Part shown: in pieces, positions 51,861 to 61,514 of the stretch
Position numbering within the stretch: position 1 is the stretch's first letter
Layout of the letters: each line of letters starts with the position of its first letter
Assembly: GCA_023409735.1 (NCBI GenBank)
Contig: JAEYRB010000007.1
Span: 127,617-191,616 of the forward strand
Origin: Bacillota bacterium
GTDB taxonomy: Bacteria; Bacillota; Clostridia; Acetivibrionales; DTU013
Length of the DNA: 64,000 nucleotides
Direction: 5' to 3'
Translations under genes and position numbers: made by a program
Notes under the pieces: generated by a model
Told to the model about the DNA's origin: nothing
The model's database searches: none
Seen by the model: the letters and a program-made list of their open reading frames with translations, nothing else

Positions 51861-52700
51861 TCAATTATCTAGTAGTGATTTTATTTTTTCAGCAGTATCC
51901 GTTCCATGTAATGGAACATGCACAATCATTTTCAAACCCTTATTATCCGATACTTCAAAGTTATTTACTTCAAAATCTAATATCCCCACAGTAGGGTGAT
52001 TTAGTTTTTTGTATTTTTCACAGGTACTTTCAATTTCATGTAAAGACCACAATGCCGTAAACTCAGTGCTCTGTATTTTTAAATCATCTATAAACTGAAC
52101 CAGCCAAGGGTCTTCTACATATTGCCCGCAGCTTGCTCGAAAAGCACCCAACAAGCGCTTTGCATATAGGCTCCAATCAGAAAATAATTGCTTAAAATCC
52201 TTATTTGTGAACATCGACCAAACTACATTTCGTTCACGAACATTCATATCAGCAAAATCTCCGAAAAGCAAACAGGCTTCTTTATTCCAAGCTATTACAT
52301 TCCACCGCTGATCCATAATTAGTGACGGACAAAAGACCAGGCTATCAAGCACATGTTGAAGCGCAGGATCTACTTTACTCTTATATTCTCGAGCATCAAT
52401 CGGAATCGTCTGATCAGCTAAAAGATAAAGATGTCTGCGCTCATTTTTATCAAGCAACAAAACTCTACATAAACTTTCTATTACCGACGAGGAAACATGA
52501 ATATTTCTCCCCTGTTCAAGCCATGTATACCATGTCAGCCCAATTCCTGCCAACTGAGCTACTTCCTCTCTTCTCAATCCAGAAGTCCTTCGACGTGATG
52601 TGACTGAAAGTCCGACTTGCGAAGGTAAAATTTTAGATCTACGGTTCTTTAAGAAATCAGCCAGCTCTTTGAGTCGATAATTCTCACTATTTAATACCAT
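51861..52700 (-). CDS. MmyB-like XRE transcription regulator
   Basis: 280 residues. An XRE helix-turn-helix is at about residues 8-80 (TSGLRREEVAQLAGIGLTWY, then WLEQGRNIHVSS). The MmyB-like ligand domain follows (PSLIMDQRWNVIAWNKEAC, VVWSMFTNKDF), typically binding a small hydrophobic ligand. The ATG at 52700 is chosen over an upstream TTG, but its ribosome site is weak. It diverges from the glyoxalase-fold gene, the usual place for its target. Confidence 0.85.
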   Translation of the reverse strand: MVLNSENYRLKELADFLKNRRSKILPSQVGLSVTSRRRTSGLRREEVAQLAGIGLTWYTWLEQGRNIHVSSSVIESLCRVLLLDKNERRHLYLLADQTIPIDAREYKSKVDPALQHVLDSLVFCPSLIMDQRWNVIAWNKEACLLFGDFADMNVRERNVVWSMFTNKDFKQLFSDWSLYAKRLLGAFRASCGQYVEDPWLVQFIDDLKIQSTEFTALWSLHEIESTCEKYKKLNHPTVGILDFEVNNFEVSDNKGLKMIVHVPLHGTDTAEKIKSLLDN

Positions 52701-52809
52701 AATCAAAATTGCCTGTCATAAATTATACTAGGATATTTTAACTCCTATTACAATTATATATTATATTCTATAATTTGACTAGAAAATTTAATGAATGGAG
52801 AATGTATAT

Positions 52810-53184
52810 ATGAAGTATTTATGGACTACAATCCATGTAAAGAACATGGAAGAATCAATTCTTTTTTATTCTGACCTTTTGGGGCTTCAAGTATTGCAGC
52901 GATTTCCTGCAGGACCTGGAATAGAGATTGCTTTTATGGGCAACGGTTTGGATAATGAAACCTTGGTCGAACTCTATGCAAATAGTAATAACACAGCAGT
53001 AAATTTCAGCGAATTCATATCCGTTGGTTTTGCAGTTGATTCTATTGATACAATATTTGATATCGTAAAAGGAAAAAACATTCCAACACATAATGGACCA
53101 TTTGAAACTCCGAAATTTAAGTGGTTTACCATTAAAGATCCAAATGGCTTAAGTGTCCAGTTTTTTCAACAGAAAAACAAGTAA
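52810..53184 (+). CDS. VOC/glyoxalase-fold protein
   Basis: 124 residues of the vicinal-oxygen-chelate fold: TTIHVKNMEESILFYSDLLG at the N-terminus supplies the first metal His, and KDPNGLSVQFFQ the late motif. The family includes lactoylglutathione lyases and resistance proteins; a reaction cannot be assigned. The ATG at 52810 lies behind GGAG; the frame extends five codons farther. It is divergent from the MmyB-like regulator, its probable controller. Confidence 0.8.
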   Translation: MKYLWTTIHVKNMEESILFYSDLLGLQVLQRFPAGPGIEIAFMGNGLDNETLVELYANSNNTAVNFSEFISVGFAVDSIDTIFDIVKGKNIPTHNGPFETPKFKWFTIKDPNGLSVQFFQQKNK

Positions 53185-53668
53185 GCGTTAGTTATAAGTT
53201 AAGCAGTTTACCTTGCCTCGAAAGAGCGAATTATTTTAACGCATTTCAGATTACACTAAGATGCAAAGCCTATTTGAGGCAAAGGTATACTTGCATAGTG
53301 CTTACATCCACGGTATGACAGTGTATGGTCTATGTCCTTAATCTCGCACCTCTCGACAATAACCAAACTAGACAGATTGGATGTCATCCTTCTCTATTTC
53401 ATATCACGGCAAACTTGAATTTATTTCTTTACCGGTAATGCCTCAATAATATACCAACGCTTATTTGCTATTAGTCTGTCTGAGCTGAAAGCGCCTATAA
53501 TCAAATCTTTAATCTTCAAAGTCAACACTCTCTAGCCATTGCAAACCAGCTTTTGGACACAGATGGAGTTAAATAGCAGTGCTGGCTCCTGGTTATGTAC
53601 CTGCTGCATTAGTGGTAGACTATGGTTAGCTATTTTTCATAATAAATTTTATTACGAGGTGATCTTTC
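53185..53668. other. Gap before chimeric gene
   Basis: 484 bases with no convincing gene. Sequence near 53530-53640 has an open but unrecognised frame, perhaps debris of the deleted segment. The ribosome site GAGGTGATC at its end serves the chimera. Confidence 0.3.
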
Positions 53669-54340
53669 ATGAAAGAAATTATTATTACATCAGATGCTCC
53701 ACAAGCTATCGGCCCATATTCTCAAGCAGTTAAAGCAAACGGTTTTCTGTTTGTATCCGGTCAGCTGCCAATCGACCCTGCAACAGGCAATTTTGCATCC
53801 GGTGGTGTAGAAGAGCAAACTGAAGCTGGAGTTGGTGCCTTAAGTGGTGGACTTACAGGATTCTTTGCTGATCTCTACGGTGATAATGAAGATCATCCTA
53901 TAGTTACTATTATTGAACCAAATAAAGCAGATTGCATCTATCGTACTGCAAAAGCAAATAATGGAAAGCTTCATTTTGTTATAGGCGATATGAATACTAT
54001 CATGGCCGTTCTTGCATGCGGAGAGCCGTGTACTATTGGTTGGAATATACTGCATGACCATGCAGACAATTTTGTGTCTATGCCTGACTATGTGGCCGCT
54101 AAGGGTATGCGTATTTTAGGTAACCCTCTCTCAGGTGATGATAAAGTTATTTCAGGTGAGAGTGGAGCAACTACATTGGGATTCGTAGCTGAGGTTATGC
54201 AAAATCCTAATCCGGACTGGCTGCGTGAGCAATTAAAACTAGATAAAGATAGTACGATACTATGCTTCTCTACTGAAGGAGATACCGATAAAGCCAATTA
54301 CCGCCGCATTGTATAGGATGGTCAAAATCCAAGCTTCTAA
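53669..54340 (+). pseudogene. In-frame RidA / diaminopropionate ammonia-lyase chimera
   Basis: The first ~51 residues are RidA (TSDAPQAIGPYSQAVKANG, then FLFVSGQLPIDPATG). From about residue 52 the sequence becomes the C-terminal third of YgeX-type 2,3-diaminopropionate ammonia-lyase (AGVGALSGGLTGFFADLYGD, ACGEPCTIGWNILHDHAD, then GESGATTLGFVAEVMQNP). The PLP lysine region of the lyase and the rest of RidA are missing. The frame ends RRIV-TAG at 54316 where lyases have Trp; DGQNPSF and TAA follow at 54340, so TGG became TAG. A deletion between adjacent ridA and lyase genes explains it. Confidence 0.85.
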
Positions 54341-54361
54341 TTTCGTGAACAATGATATCAA

Positions 54362-55138
54362 TCAAAACATTTCTGTAAGAAGCCTGCATTCTTCATTGCG
54401 ATATTTTTTCGGCGTTTTACCGTAATGTTTTCTGAAAACCTCGGTAAAATGACTTTGTGTTGCGAAGCTAAGAAGCGAGCTTATCTCTGTTATCGAATAC
54501 TCTGAAAATTTAAGATATATAGCGGCCTTTTCAAGCTTTTGATTCATAATATATTCTGAAACAGTACATCCAAGATCTTTTTTAAACGACTCGGAAAGCT
54601 GAGCCTGAGAGATGCCGACATAGGACGCTATATCGGCTAATGTAATCTTTGAATGTAATCGGCAGGTAATATATTCCATTGCCGTTCGTGTGTTGCGGCC
54701 GACAGAGGTAAATTTGCTGAGATTGGTTCGGCGCGTATACTCGTGCAGCATTTGTCCGAACAGCATTGCCACATCGTCTAAATTCTGCTGCTTTAATACC
54801 TCTTGAACAAAAACCTCGGACATGATCATGGAGGTATCCATATCAAGCCCGTATTCAACTGCAATTCGACTAGCAAGCGTCGAATATATAATAAACAATA
54901 TTTTCGAGTTTTCGAGAGTATCTGGAGAATATCTTCCTATACAAAAGTACTCAAGAGAGTCACGAAATTTTTTTACCTCTCCCGGTATAAGTGATTCATC
55001 ACCGAGACGGATACAAAGATATCGTTTCATGGAATCCAGATACGACGTAGGGAACATGAAGTTTTCCTGTCTCAAGAGCAATCCCTCAAGAACCTTTTTA
55101 TCGATATATCCTTCTTCTATCATAATATCAGCCTTCAA
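54362..55138 (-). CDS. AraC-family regulator
   Basis: 258 residues with two C-terminal helix-turn-helices (about 155-250): ITLADIASYVGISQAQLSES and ITEISSLLSFATQSHFTEVF, ending RKHYGKTPKKYR. The N-terminal ~150 residues are a helical sensor without a cupin pattern. It lies 215 bases downstream of the sugar-uptake operon on the same strand and may regulate it. Confidence 0.85.
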   Translation of the reverse strand: MKADIMIEEGYIDKKVLEGLLLRQENFMFPTSYLDSMKRYLCIRLGDESLIPGEVKKFRDSLEYFCIGRYSPDTLENSKILFIIYSTLASRIAVEYGLDMDTSMIMSEVFVQEVLKQQNLDDVAMLFGQMLHEYTRRTNLSKFTSVGRNTRTAMEYITCRLHSKITLADIASYVGISQAQLSESFKKDLGCTVSEYIMNQKLEKAAIYLKFSEYSITEISSLLSFATQSHFTEVFRKHYGKTPKKYRNEECRLLTEMF

Positions 55139-55353
55139 TATTGTTTATTTTCAATAGTGTGTAAAAAATTATAGCACTACATCGATATTTTTACAAGAAT
55201 TATTGTTCTCCTCTTTTTACAATATATTATATAATCGTTAATTCAAGTTATATTTTTATATACTTGTTGAGCTTAACATGCTTAGCAAATATTAAATGTT
55301 AATACCGATTCGCGTACCGTACCAACATAATTAAGGTTATTATTGAGATAAAT

Positions 55354-57102
55354 CTATTCCTCAAGAAACAGCGAACCGAGAACAAGGAATGTCATGCCGG
55401 TCCACGACATACGGTTCGGGTAGCGTGTCGACCATCTTCCTTCGCAAACATCTTCGCCTGTCCTGGCGTTCATTATCATTGCAAATCCACTGTTTTTAAG
55501 CGCAGCACAATAACGCTCGGTTATCGTTTTAGCAAGCTCGGTGTGACCACATTCACGCAGTCCAAGGCAGATAAGCATCTGAGAAGGCGCAAGTATCGGG
55601 CCTGCGAGCCATCCAACATCACGATAATTCGGGCTGTCAAGTACTTCACCGGCAAGTCCATAAGGGGTAAGCCACTTGCCTTCCTCAGCAATATCAGAGG
55701 CCATCTTATCGGCAATTTCTTTCGGCAGTCGTTTCCCTAATAGAAGTGGCAGATATGAGGCTATGCTATCACATTCAACGACCTCATGTGTTTCGTTTAT
55801 GCACGTAATGAATTTTTCTCCATTCCAGAACTGCTTCAGCATTGCGTCCAGCATTCTGTCGGCTTTATCCTTCCATTCACGTTCCTCGTAGCTTTTGCCC
55901 AGATGGTTCGCCATCTTCGAAAGACTGTCCATGGCAAGAATAAGATATGTGGAGAGGTCTGGGGATTCGGCCGGAACGCCTTTTGAGAACATCGAGCAGT
56001 CATCCCATCCTGATTCATCGGCTGAATCATATTGGGCTATACCATCGTTATCTGTGTCGCGGTATGATAGCCACCAATATACAAGGCGTGATATTCCCTC
56101 ATAAAGAATACGGTAGTCATGATAAGGCACAAAGTCAAAATCCGTATACTGAAATAGGAAGCTAAGCGCTAAACCGTGTATTGGCGGCTTTGTACCGCCA
56201 AAATTACGAGAAACATCGTTCACGCAGTCCGGAAGCATGCCGTAGTCGTCCTGATAGCAGAACATAGAGTTGAGAAGCTTCCATGCAAGCTCAGGATTTT
56301 TGTACTGGCCTATGGCCTGATGACACTGCTGCCAGCTAAACGCACCACGGTGTATGCCCTTATTCATATATATGACCTCGGTTCCGTCAATCGCCATTAT
56401 ATGAGACCATACAAGATATGCGGCAATAATGCGCTCATTTTTATATTTTTGTGGAAGCTCCGGCGCCGTTTTCAAATACTTCGAAAATTCGCACTCTATA
56501 TCGGTTATACAATCATCAAACTCCGGATAGTGCTCCATTTTCTTACCATTCGAAGTATAAAGGTGAACGGCAATATCGACAATTCCCGCATCATTCGGGC
56601 GAAACGTGAAGATCGTGTCTCCGGGCATGCTGCGTATAACGTCGAAGGTGGCTTCGACCTCCATTGCACCGCGTACCGGATAAAGCAGAAGCTTCGGGAC
56701 AGGATTCATTATGACTTCCCAACTGCCATCGTTGCGCGTTTTGGCTATTTCATGGGCAGCAAGCAGAGGAGTAATGATGACCTCAACTCCCACAGCCTCT
56801 ATGCGCAGTATATCTCCCTTCTGCAGGCAAATACGCGCTTTCCCGAATTCACATTCAAGCATAATGCATTCGGGAGTCCCCTTTGCAGTATATGGAATCT
56901 CGTGTCCATCCTTTTTAAGTGCTACCGGGAACAACTTTCCGAAGCGAGAAGTTTGCCCGAAGTTTGAGGAATCAAGGCCTGCAAGCAGCGCACAGACATA
57001 TATGCGGTGAAAGCCTTTTTCGTCCCACGCCCCGGCATATAAGAAACAATCGCGCCTACCATAAGAGATTCGTGTCAGATCATATTCTACCGATTCAAAC
57101 AT
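55354..57102 (-). CDS. GH-G clan-like (MGH1/GH63-type) glycosidase
   Basis: 582 residues without a signal peptide, so cytosolic. An N-terminal beta domain (1-215) is followed by an alpha/alpha barrel (from about 225): GAFSWQQCHQAIGQYKNPEL, then DNDGIAQYDSADESGWDDCS with the likely acid Asp and SPDLSTYLILAMDSLSKMA. Later repeats include CDSIASYLPLLLGKRLP and SMTW-like NRMSWTGMTF. Expected role: hydrolysis of a sugar brought in by the adjacent ABC importer. The ATG at 57102 follows AAGGTGGG; the longer frame is unlikely. It closes the operon. Confidence 0.78.
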   Translation of the reverse strand: MFESVEYDLTRISYGRRDCFLYAGAWDEKGFHRIYVCALLAGLDSSNFGQTSRFGKLFPVALKKDGHEIPYTAKGTPECIMLECEFGKARICLQKGDILRIEAVGVEVIITPLLAAHEIAKTRNDGSWEVIMNPVPKLLLYPVRGAMEVEATFDVIRSMPGDTIFTFRPNDAGIVDIAVHLYTSNGKKMEHYPEFDDCITDIECEFSKYLKTAPELPQKYKNERIIAAYLVWSHIMAIDGTEVIYMNKGIHRGAFSWQQCHQAIGQYKNPELAWKLLNSMFCYQDDYGMLPDCVNDVSRNFGGTKPPIHGLALSFLFQYTDFDFVPYHDYRILYEGISRLVYWWLSYRDTDNDGIAQYDSADESGWDDCSMFSKGVPAESPDLSTYLILAMDSLSKMANHLGKSYEEREWKDKADRMLDAMLKQFWNGEKFITCINETHEVVECDSIASYLPLLLGKRLPKEIADKMASDIAEEGKWLTPYGLAGEVLDSPNYRDVGWLAGPILAPSQMLICLGLRECGHTELAKTITERYCAALKNSGFAMIMNARTGEDVCEGRWSTRYPNRMSWTGMTFLVLGSLFLEE

Positions 57103-57191
57103 AGCTAACCCACCTTTTAAAATATACCATCTGCCGGTCAGCGTATAATCCGACAGATCAGTGAACAAATGAAAGTCAATAAATATTATTT

Positions 57192-58202
57192 TTACAGCAT
57201 ATCATACTGCTGTTTCGCTCCACAGCCGGGTAACATTTTTTCGATGAAATGAAGTTTTTTAGCCTCTTCAAAAGGGATAGGCGTTTTTGTCCAGTCTATC
57301 TCTTTTTCGTGTCCGGCATAATCCATGATTCTTACCGAGAAAAGTTTTCCATCGTCTCCTCGCTCATAGGCGGCTATACATGAAAGCGAAATACGGTTGA
57401 AGTTTTCCTGTCCATGCTTCGATACGACATGCACCCATTCAATGACGCAGGTCTTTCCATCGTCAATTATGGTCTCGTAGCGCATAATGATTCCTGATGG
57501 AATATACGGCTGCATTCTTGTGAATGCTGCACGGATATCCTCCTTTGTCATCCTGTAGCTTCCTGAGGGTGTCTTACCTGGGTCGTAATATTGATACCCG
57601 CCCATACAGATCTCATCGCCCATTGAACCGAGAATCTTTTCAACGTCAACAGCAGGCTGATGATGCAGTGCCTCATAATACTCCCGTACAGCGCCTGTCA
57701 GCAGTCCCGGGTCGCCCATCTCAAGATGTGCAGACTTAAACATCGGCATTCTGTAGGGCGTAAGGCCCGGTACCATCGAGAAGTGGCAATATATACGCAC
57801 CTCATCAAGCATTTTCGGTGTGCGGAAATCAGCAATAATATACATCGGTACCTGATTGATTTCTCCCTCTGCCACAAAGTTTACCGATACCTCAAGTGCA
57901 ACGCGGCCGTTAGCTATTGTCTGGATGCACGGAACCGCAAATGAGCGTTCGGCACCGAAGCGTGCATTCCAGCCTGCAACGAATTCACATATTCTGTCGA
58001 GGCCCTCAAAACGCTCATAGGGAGTGTCGATAACCGGCGGGACATCTCCGAACAGCTTCTTTTCCGCAAAAAGCGATCGTACACCGTCAGCATTTTCTGC
58101 GCACACCTCCTGTATAAACAAAAGCTCGGGTGAGTCAAGCTTTATAGGATGTGTACCCGCATACAACTTTTCAAGTTCGCTATAGTGTCTGACTTTCATC
58201 AT
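57192..58202 (-). CDS. Tandem NTF2/SnoaL-like protein of the sugar operon
   Basis: About 336 residues with two copies of an NTF2/SnoaL-like half: residues 25-160 (ELLFIQEVCAENADGVRSLF, RFEGLDRICEFVAGWNARFG) and 180-315 (VREYYEALHHQPAVDVEKIL, MTKEDIRAAFTRM, IEWVHVVSKHGQ). Such domains bind small molecules or act as cyclases or isomerases. It is inside the CUT1 operon, 33 bases after the second permease. Function unknown; perhaps it modifies the imported sugar. The ATG follows AAGGAAGGA. Confidence 0.7.
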   Translation of the reverse strand: MMKVRHYSELEKLYAGTHPIKLDSPELLFIQEVCAENADGVRSLFAEKKLFGDVPPVIDTPYERFEGLDRICEFVAGWNARFGAERSFAVPCIQTIANGRVALEVSVNFVAEGEINQVPMYIIADFRTPKMLDEVRIYCHFSMVPGLTPYRMPMFKSAHLEMGDPGLLTGAVREYYEALHHQPAVDVEKILGSMGDEICMGGYQYYDPGKTPSGSYRMTKEDIRAAFTRMQPYIPSGIIMRYETIIDDGKTCVIEWVHVVSKHGQENFNRISLSCIAAYERGDDGKLFSVRIMDYAGHEKEIDWTKTPIPFEEAKKLHFIEKMLPGCGAKQQYDML

Positions 58203-58235
58203 CAAATTCCTTCCTTAAAATTTTATAAAATAACC

Positions 58236-59102
58236 TTACCCTTTGATCGCTCCGGCCATCATTCCCTTTATTATTTGTTTAGAGAAGCAGATATAAATGA
58301 CAAGCGCTGGAACTATTGCAATGAATATTGTTGCCATTATCTGAGGATAGTCTGAGAGGTACTGACCCTTGAAGCGCATGACAGCAAGGCTCATTGTAAA
58401 GAGCTTATCCTTCGAGAACGCGATAAGGGAAAGTGAGAACTCGTTCCAACAATGGAAGAAGGACATGATACCTATAGTTACGAGGATAGGACGTACAACC
58501 GGCAGGATGATTTGGAACAAAGTACGCGAGAAGGAGCTGCCATCTATTGAGGCTGCCTCTTCAACTTCCACCGGAAGCGTTTCCACATAACTGCGCACAA
58601 GAAACAGTGAAGTCGTCATTTCCATACATACCATCGGAAGTATAGTTGCGTACCAATGATCGACAAATTTGAAGCGGACCATCATTACGTATACAGGAAC
58701 AAGGATGGCGTGCATAGGAATGAAAAGATTGGAAATGTAAAGTCCGCTTAAAAAGCCATGGAAGCGGAAACGGAAACGTGCAAGGAAATAACCGGTCGTG
58801 AATGCTGCCAGAAGTGTAAGTGCCAGTACGCAGACTGTTATTCTAAGCGTATTGAACAGATACAGCGGCATGTTTGTCTTGTTGATAACATAAATAAAAT
58901 TCTTCATGCTCGGGTTTTTTGGCAAAGCAAGAACGTTTGCAGCAAACTCGGCATTAGATTTCAGCGAAGTATATCCCAGCCAAATTACCGGAAATACGCA
59001 TGTTACTGCGCAAAAAACGGAAATCAAATTCAGGAACATCGCGACAACTTTATTTTTAACTTTTTTGCCTTTAGAAGCGGCCATATTGTTTTTCATCATC
59101 AT
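58236..59102 (-). CDS. CUT1 sugar ABC permease (MalG type)
   Basis: 288 residues with six helices. The EAA-loop reads VEEAASIDGSSFSRTLFQIILP (in part), which docks to the ATPase. FAANVLALPKNPSMKNFIYV is typical for MalG-like subunits. It lies 29 bases after the MalF-type permease. No ATPase gene is in the operon; CUT1 systems commonly share an MsmX-like ATPase encoded elsewhere. Confidence 0.92.
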   Translation of the reverse strand: MMMKNNMAASKGKKVKNKVVAMFLNLISVFCAVTCVFPVIWLGYTSLKSNAEFAANVLALPKNPSMKNFIYVINKTNMPLYLFNTLRITVCVLALTLLAAFTTGYFLARFRFRFHGFLSGLYISNLFIPMHAILVPVYVMMVRFKFVDHWYATILPMVCMEMTTSLFLVRSYVETLPVEVEEAASIDGSSFSRTLFQIILPVVRPILVTIGIMSFFHCWNEFSLSLIAFSKDKLFTMSLAVMRFKGQYLSDYPQIMATIFIAIVPALVIYICFSKQIIKGMMAGAIKG

Positions 59103-59131
59103 TTTCCTTCCATTTGAATTTGACAGTCGGA

Positions 59132-60034
59132 TTAATTAAGAGAATTCTTCCTGCCGACATAGTTCATAATCGTTCTGGATAATCCAAAAATTACGATCAT
59201 TACGGCCATTATAGCAACCGATACCGTGTTGCCATAGCCGATATTGAACTGTTCAAAGGAAACTTTGTATGCATAGTAGGAAACAACCATCGAGCTATAC
59301 CCCGGGCCGCCCTTCGTCATGGCCATGATGTGGTCAAAAGCCTTCATGTTGGCGGATATGCAAAGGTAAACACATATCATGAGTGTATTCTTTATCATAG
59401 GGAATGTGATGGAAATTGCCTTACGGAAACCGGAAGCGCCATCAATGTCAGCCATCTCATATATTTCCGGATTGATAGAGGTCATTGCAGAGAGAAGTAT
59501 AACAAGATGGAAACCGACATATTGCCATATCATGGGTACAGATACACACATCATGACAGCGTTGTTATCAGCTAGCCACGGCCGAGTAAGATCTCCGCGT
59601 CCTAATAGGTTAAGGACATAGTTTAAAAGACCGTAGTTATTGTCGTAGATCATCGTCCAGACATAGCCGATGACAACGGCAGAAAGTGTAACGGGAAAAT
59701 AGATCACAGTGCGGTAGAAGTTGCCCAGGCGCTTTCCAATAAGACGGGAATTGAGCATATTAGCAAGGACAAACGCAATACCGATCTGACCGATAATGCA
59801 CACAAAAACGAGGAAGAAGTTATTCTTCAGTGCCATCCACATGTTGACATCCTTAAACAGCGTCTTATAGTTGTTAAAACCGATGAAGTTCATCATGTTT
59901 ATGGTCTTGAAATTGCAGAAGCTGAATATGATAGCAAGTATAACAGGTACAATAAATACTGTCATATATATGATAAACGTCGGCAGTAAATACCCGACAA
60001 AGACATATTTTTTCGGGCGTATTCTGGAGTTCAT
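59132..60034 (-). CDS. CUT1 sugar ABC permease (MalF type)
   Basis: 300 residues, six helices. EAA-loop: IYEMADIDGASGFRKAISITFP (in part). N-terminal VFVGYLLPTFIIYMTVFIV begins the first helix. The ATG follows AAGGAGG. It lies 75 bases after the binding-protein gene, with a 14-bp stem-loop in between, the usual way to set higher expression of the binding protein. Confidence 0.93.
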   Translation of the reverse strand: MNSRIRPKKYVFVGYLLPTFIIYMTVFIVPVILAIIFSFCNFKTINMMNFIGFNNYKTLFKDVNMWMALKNNFFLVFVCIIGQIGIAFVLANMLNSRLIGKRLGNFYRTVIYFPVTLSAVVIGYVWTMIYDNNYGLLNYVLNLLGRGDLTRPWLADNNAVMMCVSVPMIWQYVGFHLVILLSAMTSINPEIYEMADIDGASGFRKAISITFPMIKNTLMICVYLCISANMKAFDHIMAMTKGGPGYSSMVVSYYAYKVSFEQFNIGYGNTVSVAIMAVMIVIFGLSRTIMNYVGRKNSLN

Positions 60035-60059
60035 TAAACGGCCTCCTTGAAAATTTTTA

Positions 60060-60092
60060 AACGGCTGCCGGAGTTGCCCTCCGGCAGTCGTT
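60060..60092 (-). promoter_or_regulatory. Intercistronic stem-loop after binding-protein gene
   Basis: Arms AACGGCTGCCGGAG and CTCCGGCAGTCGTT pair over 14 bases (one G-T) around a five-base loop. The following minus-strand bases are TAAAAATTTT, so it may terminate part of the transcripts or protect upstream mRNA. Confidence 0.75.
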
Positions 60093-60109
60093 CATGAAAG
60101 CATATTTAA

Positions 60110-61483
60110 CTATTTTTGACTCAATTTAGCGTCAAGTGCAGCCTGTACGTTTGCAGCTGCCTGCTCGGGTGTATTTGTTCCGCCCATTATTGTCTGAAGC
60201 TCAGGAGTAAGAGCGTTGAAGACAGAGACATCAATATAGGACTGAAGTGTAAGTGCACTGGTGTACCCGGCATTGTGTATAGCAATGAAGTCCTGAGTCA
60301 TCTGCGGGAAGGAAGACGTATCGACTTTCTTGTCGCTGATCGGAGCAGAGATTGTTCCGTTCTCAGCCATCATTTCTGCATAGTCCTTGCTGCATATCTG
60401 GGAAATAAGTGCAAATGCAGCATCGAATTCAGGCGTGCCGCGCTTGAGTCTGGAGTTAATGGAATAGCCCTCTGCCTCGGCAGCCATAATATATGTGTTG
60501 GCCTTTTCACCGCTGATTGAAGGAACAAGAGCGCATCTTGTTGCGGCGACTACATCAGGATAATCATTCTCAAATGTTTTAATCGTGCTGGCAACCCATG
60601 ATCCACCTGGATAGCAGAATGCTTTGCCCTGTGCGTACCAGCCTGCAGCCCAGATGTCGTCCTGCTGATTGAAGTCCTCATTACATGTTGCAGCGATCTT
60701 CGGCAGCCAACTCATAGCCTCGATAACTGCAGGATCAGTCCATTTAACTGTTCCATCAGAAAGTACGAGTGATTGGCCCTTTTCAAGTCCAAGCTTCTCA
60801 TAAAATATTGGCCCGAATAAACATGCAGGAGTGTACCAAGCCACATTGTTGCCAAGTGCGATGAGATCAATACCCTTAGCGTCGAAATACTTATCAAGAG
60901 CAAGCAGATCGTCCATCTTTGTTGGGAACTCATCAAGTCCGGCTTCTTTAAGCATATTGCTGTTGTACCAAAGAAGGTTGTACTCTGTACCCTTCATTGC
61001 AAGACCGTAGATTTTGCCATCCCATGTCTCAGAGAAAAGCTTTCCGATGTACATATTAGGATCAACAAGGTCTGTTATATCGGCAAGTTGGCCCGTGCCA
61101 GCCGTTGCGGGCATCTGGCCATAGGTTGTTTGTATAACATCAGGAAGGTTATTTGCAGCTGCCTGCTGAAGAAGCAGGGGGCCAAGATCAGAGTTCTTTT
61201 GCTCTTCAATAGTCACATTCGGATGCTCAGCAATGAACTTATCAACCATTGTGCGGAAGCCTTTACTGGTAATGACCTTTGCAACACCTTCATCGGTGTG
61301 ACCATGAAGGAATGTGAGTGTAACCTTCTTGGTGGTCCAATCACTGTTTTCAGAAGTACCATCTTGGGTTGTGCTCTGTTCAGTCTCAGAATCATTTTTG
61401 CTTTCTGCCGGTTTGTTTGAACATGCGCCGAATGAAGCGATGATCATAAGGCAAGAAAGAAGGATTGCTAGTACTCTCTTCAT
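60110..61483 (-). CDS. CUT1 sugar-binding lipoprotein
   Basis: Extracellular solute-binding protein of 457 residues. A signal peptide ends in the lipobox SFGAC (Cys about residue 20), followed by a Ser/Glu/Thr-rich linker and the family 1 binding fold (VIQTTYGQMPATAGTGQLAD, YGLAMKGTEYNLLWYNSNML, YAQGKAFCYPGGSWVASTIK). The frame is open to 61564; the ATG at 61483 is used because GGAGG precedes it and the signal follows directly. It leads the sugar operon. Substrate unknown. Confidence 0.93.
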   Translation of the reverse strand: MKRVLAILLSCLMIIASFGACSNKPAESKNDSETEQSTTQDGTSENSDWTTKKVTLTFLHGHTDEGVAKVITSKGFRTMVDKFIAEHPNVTIEEQKNSDLGPLLLQQAAANNLPDVIQTTYGQMPATAGTGQLADITDLVDPNMYIGKLFSETWDGKIYGLAMKGTEYNLLWYNSNMLKEAGLDEFPTKMDDLLALDKYFDAKGIDLIALGNNVAWYTPACLFGPIFYEKLGLEKGQSLVLSDGTVKWTDPAVIEAMSWLPKIAATCNEDFNQQDDIWAAGWYAQGKAFCYPGGSWVASTIKTFENDYPDVVAATRCALVPSISGEKANTYIMAAEAEGYSINSRLKRGTPEFDAAFALISQICSKDYAEMMAENGTISAPISDKKVDTSSFPQMTQDFIAIHNAGYTSALTLQSYIDVSVFNALTPELQTIMGGTNTPEQAAANVQAALDAKLSQK

Positions 61484-61514
61484 AAAATTTTCCTCCGTTT
61501 TTTGGTAATTATTA

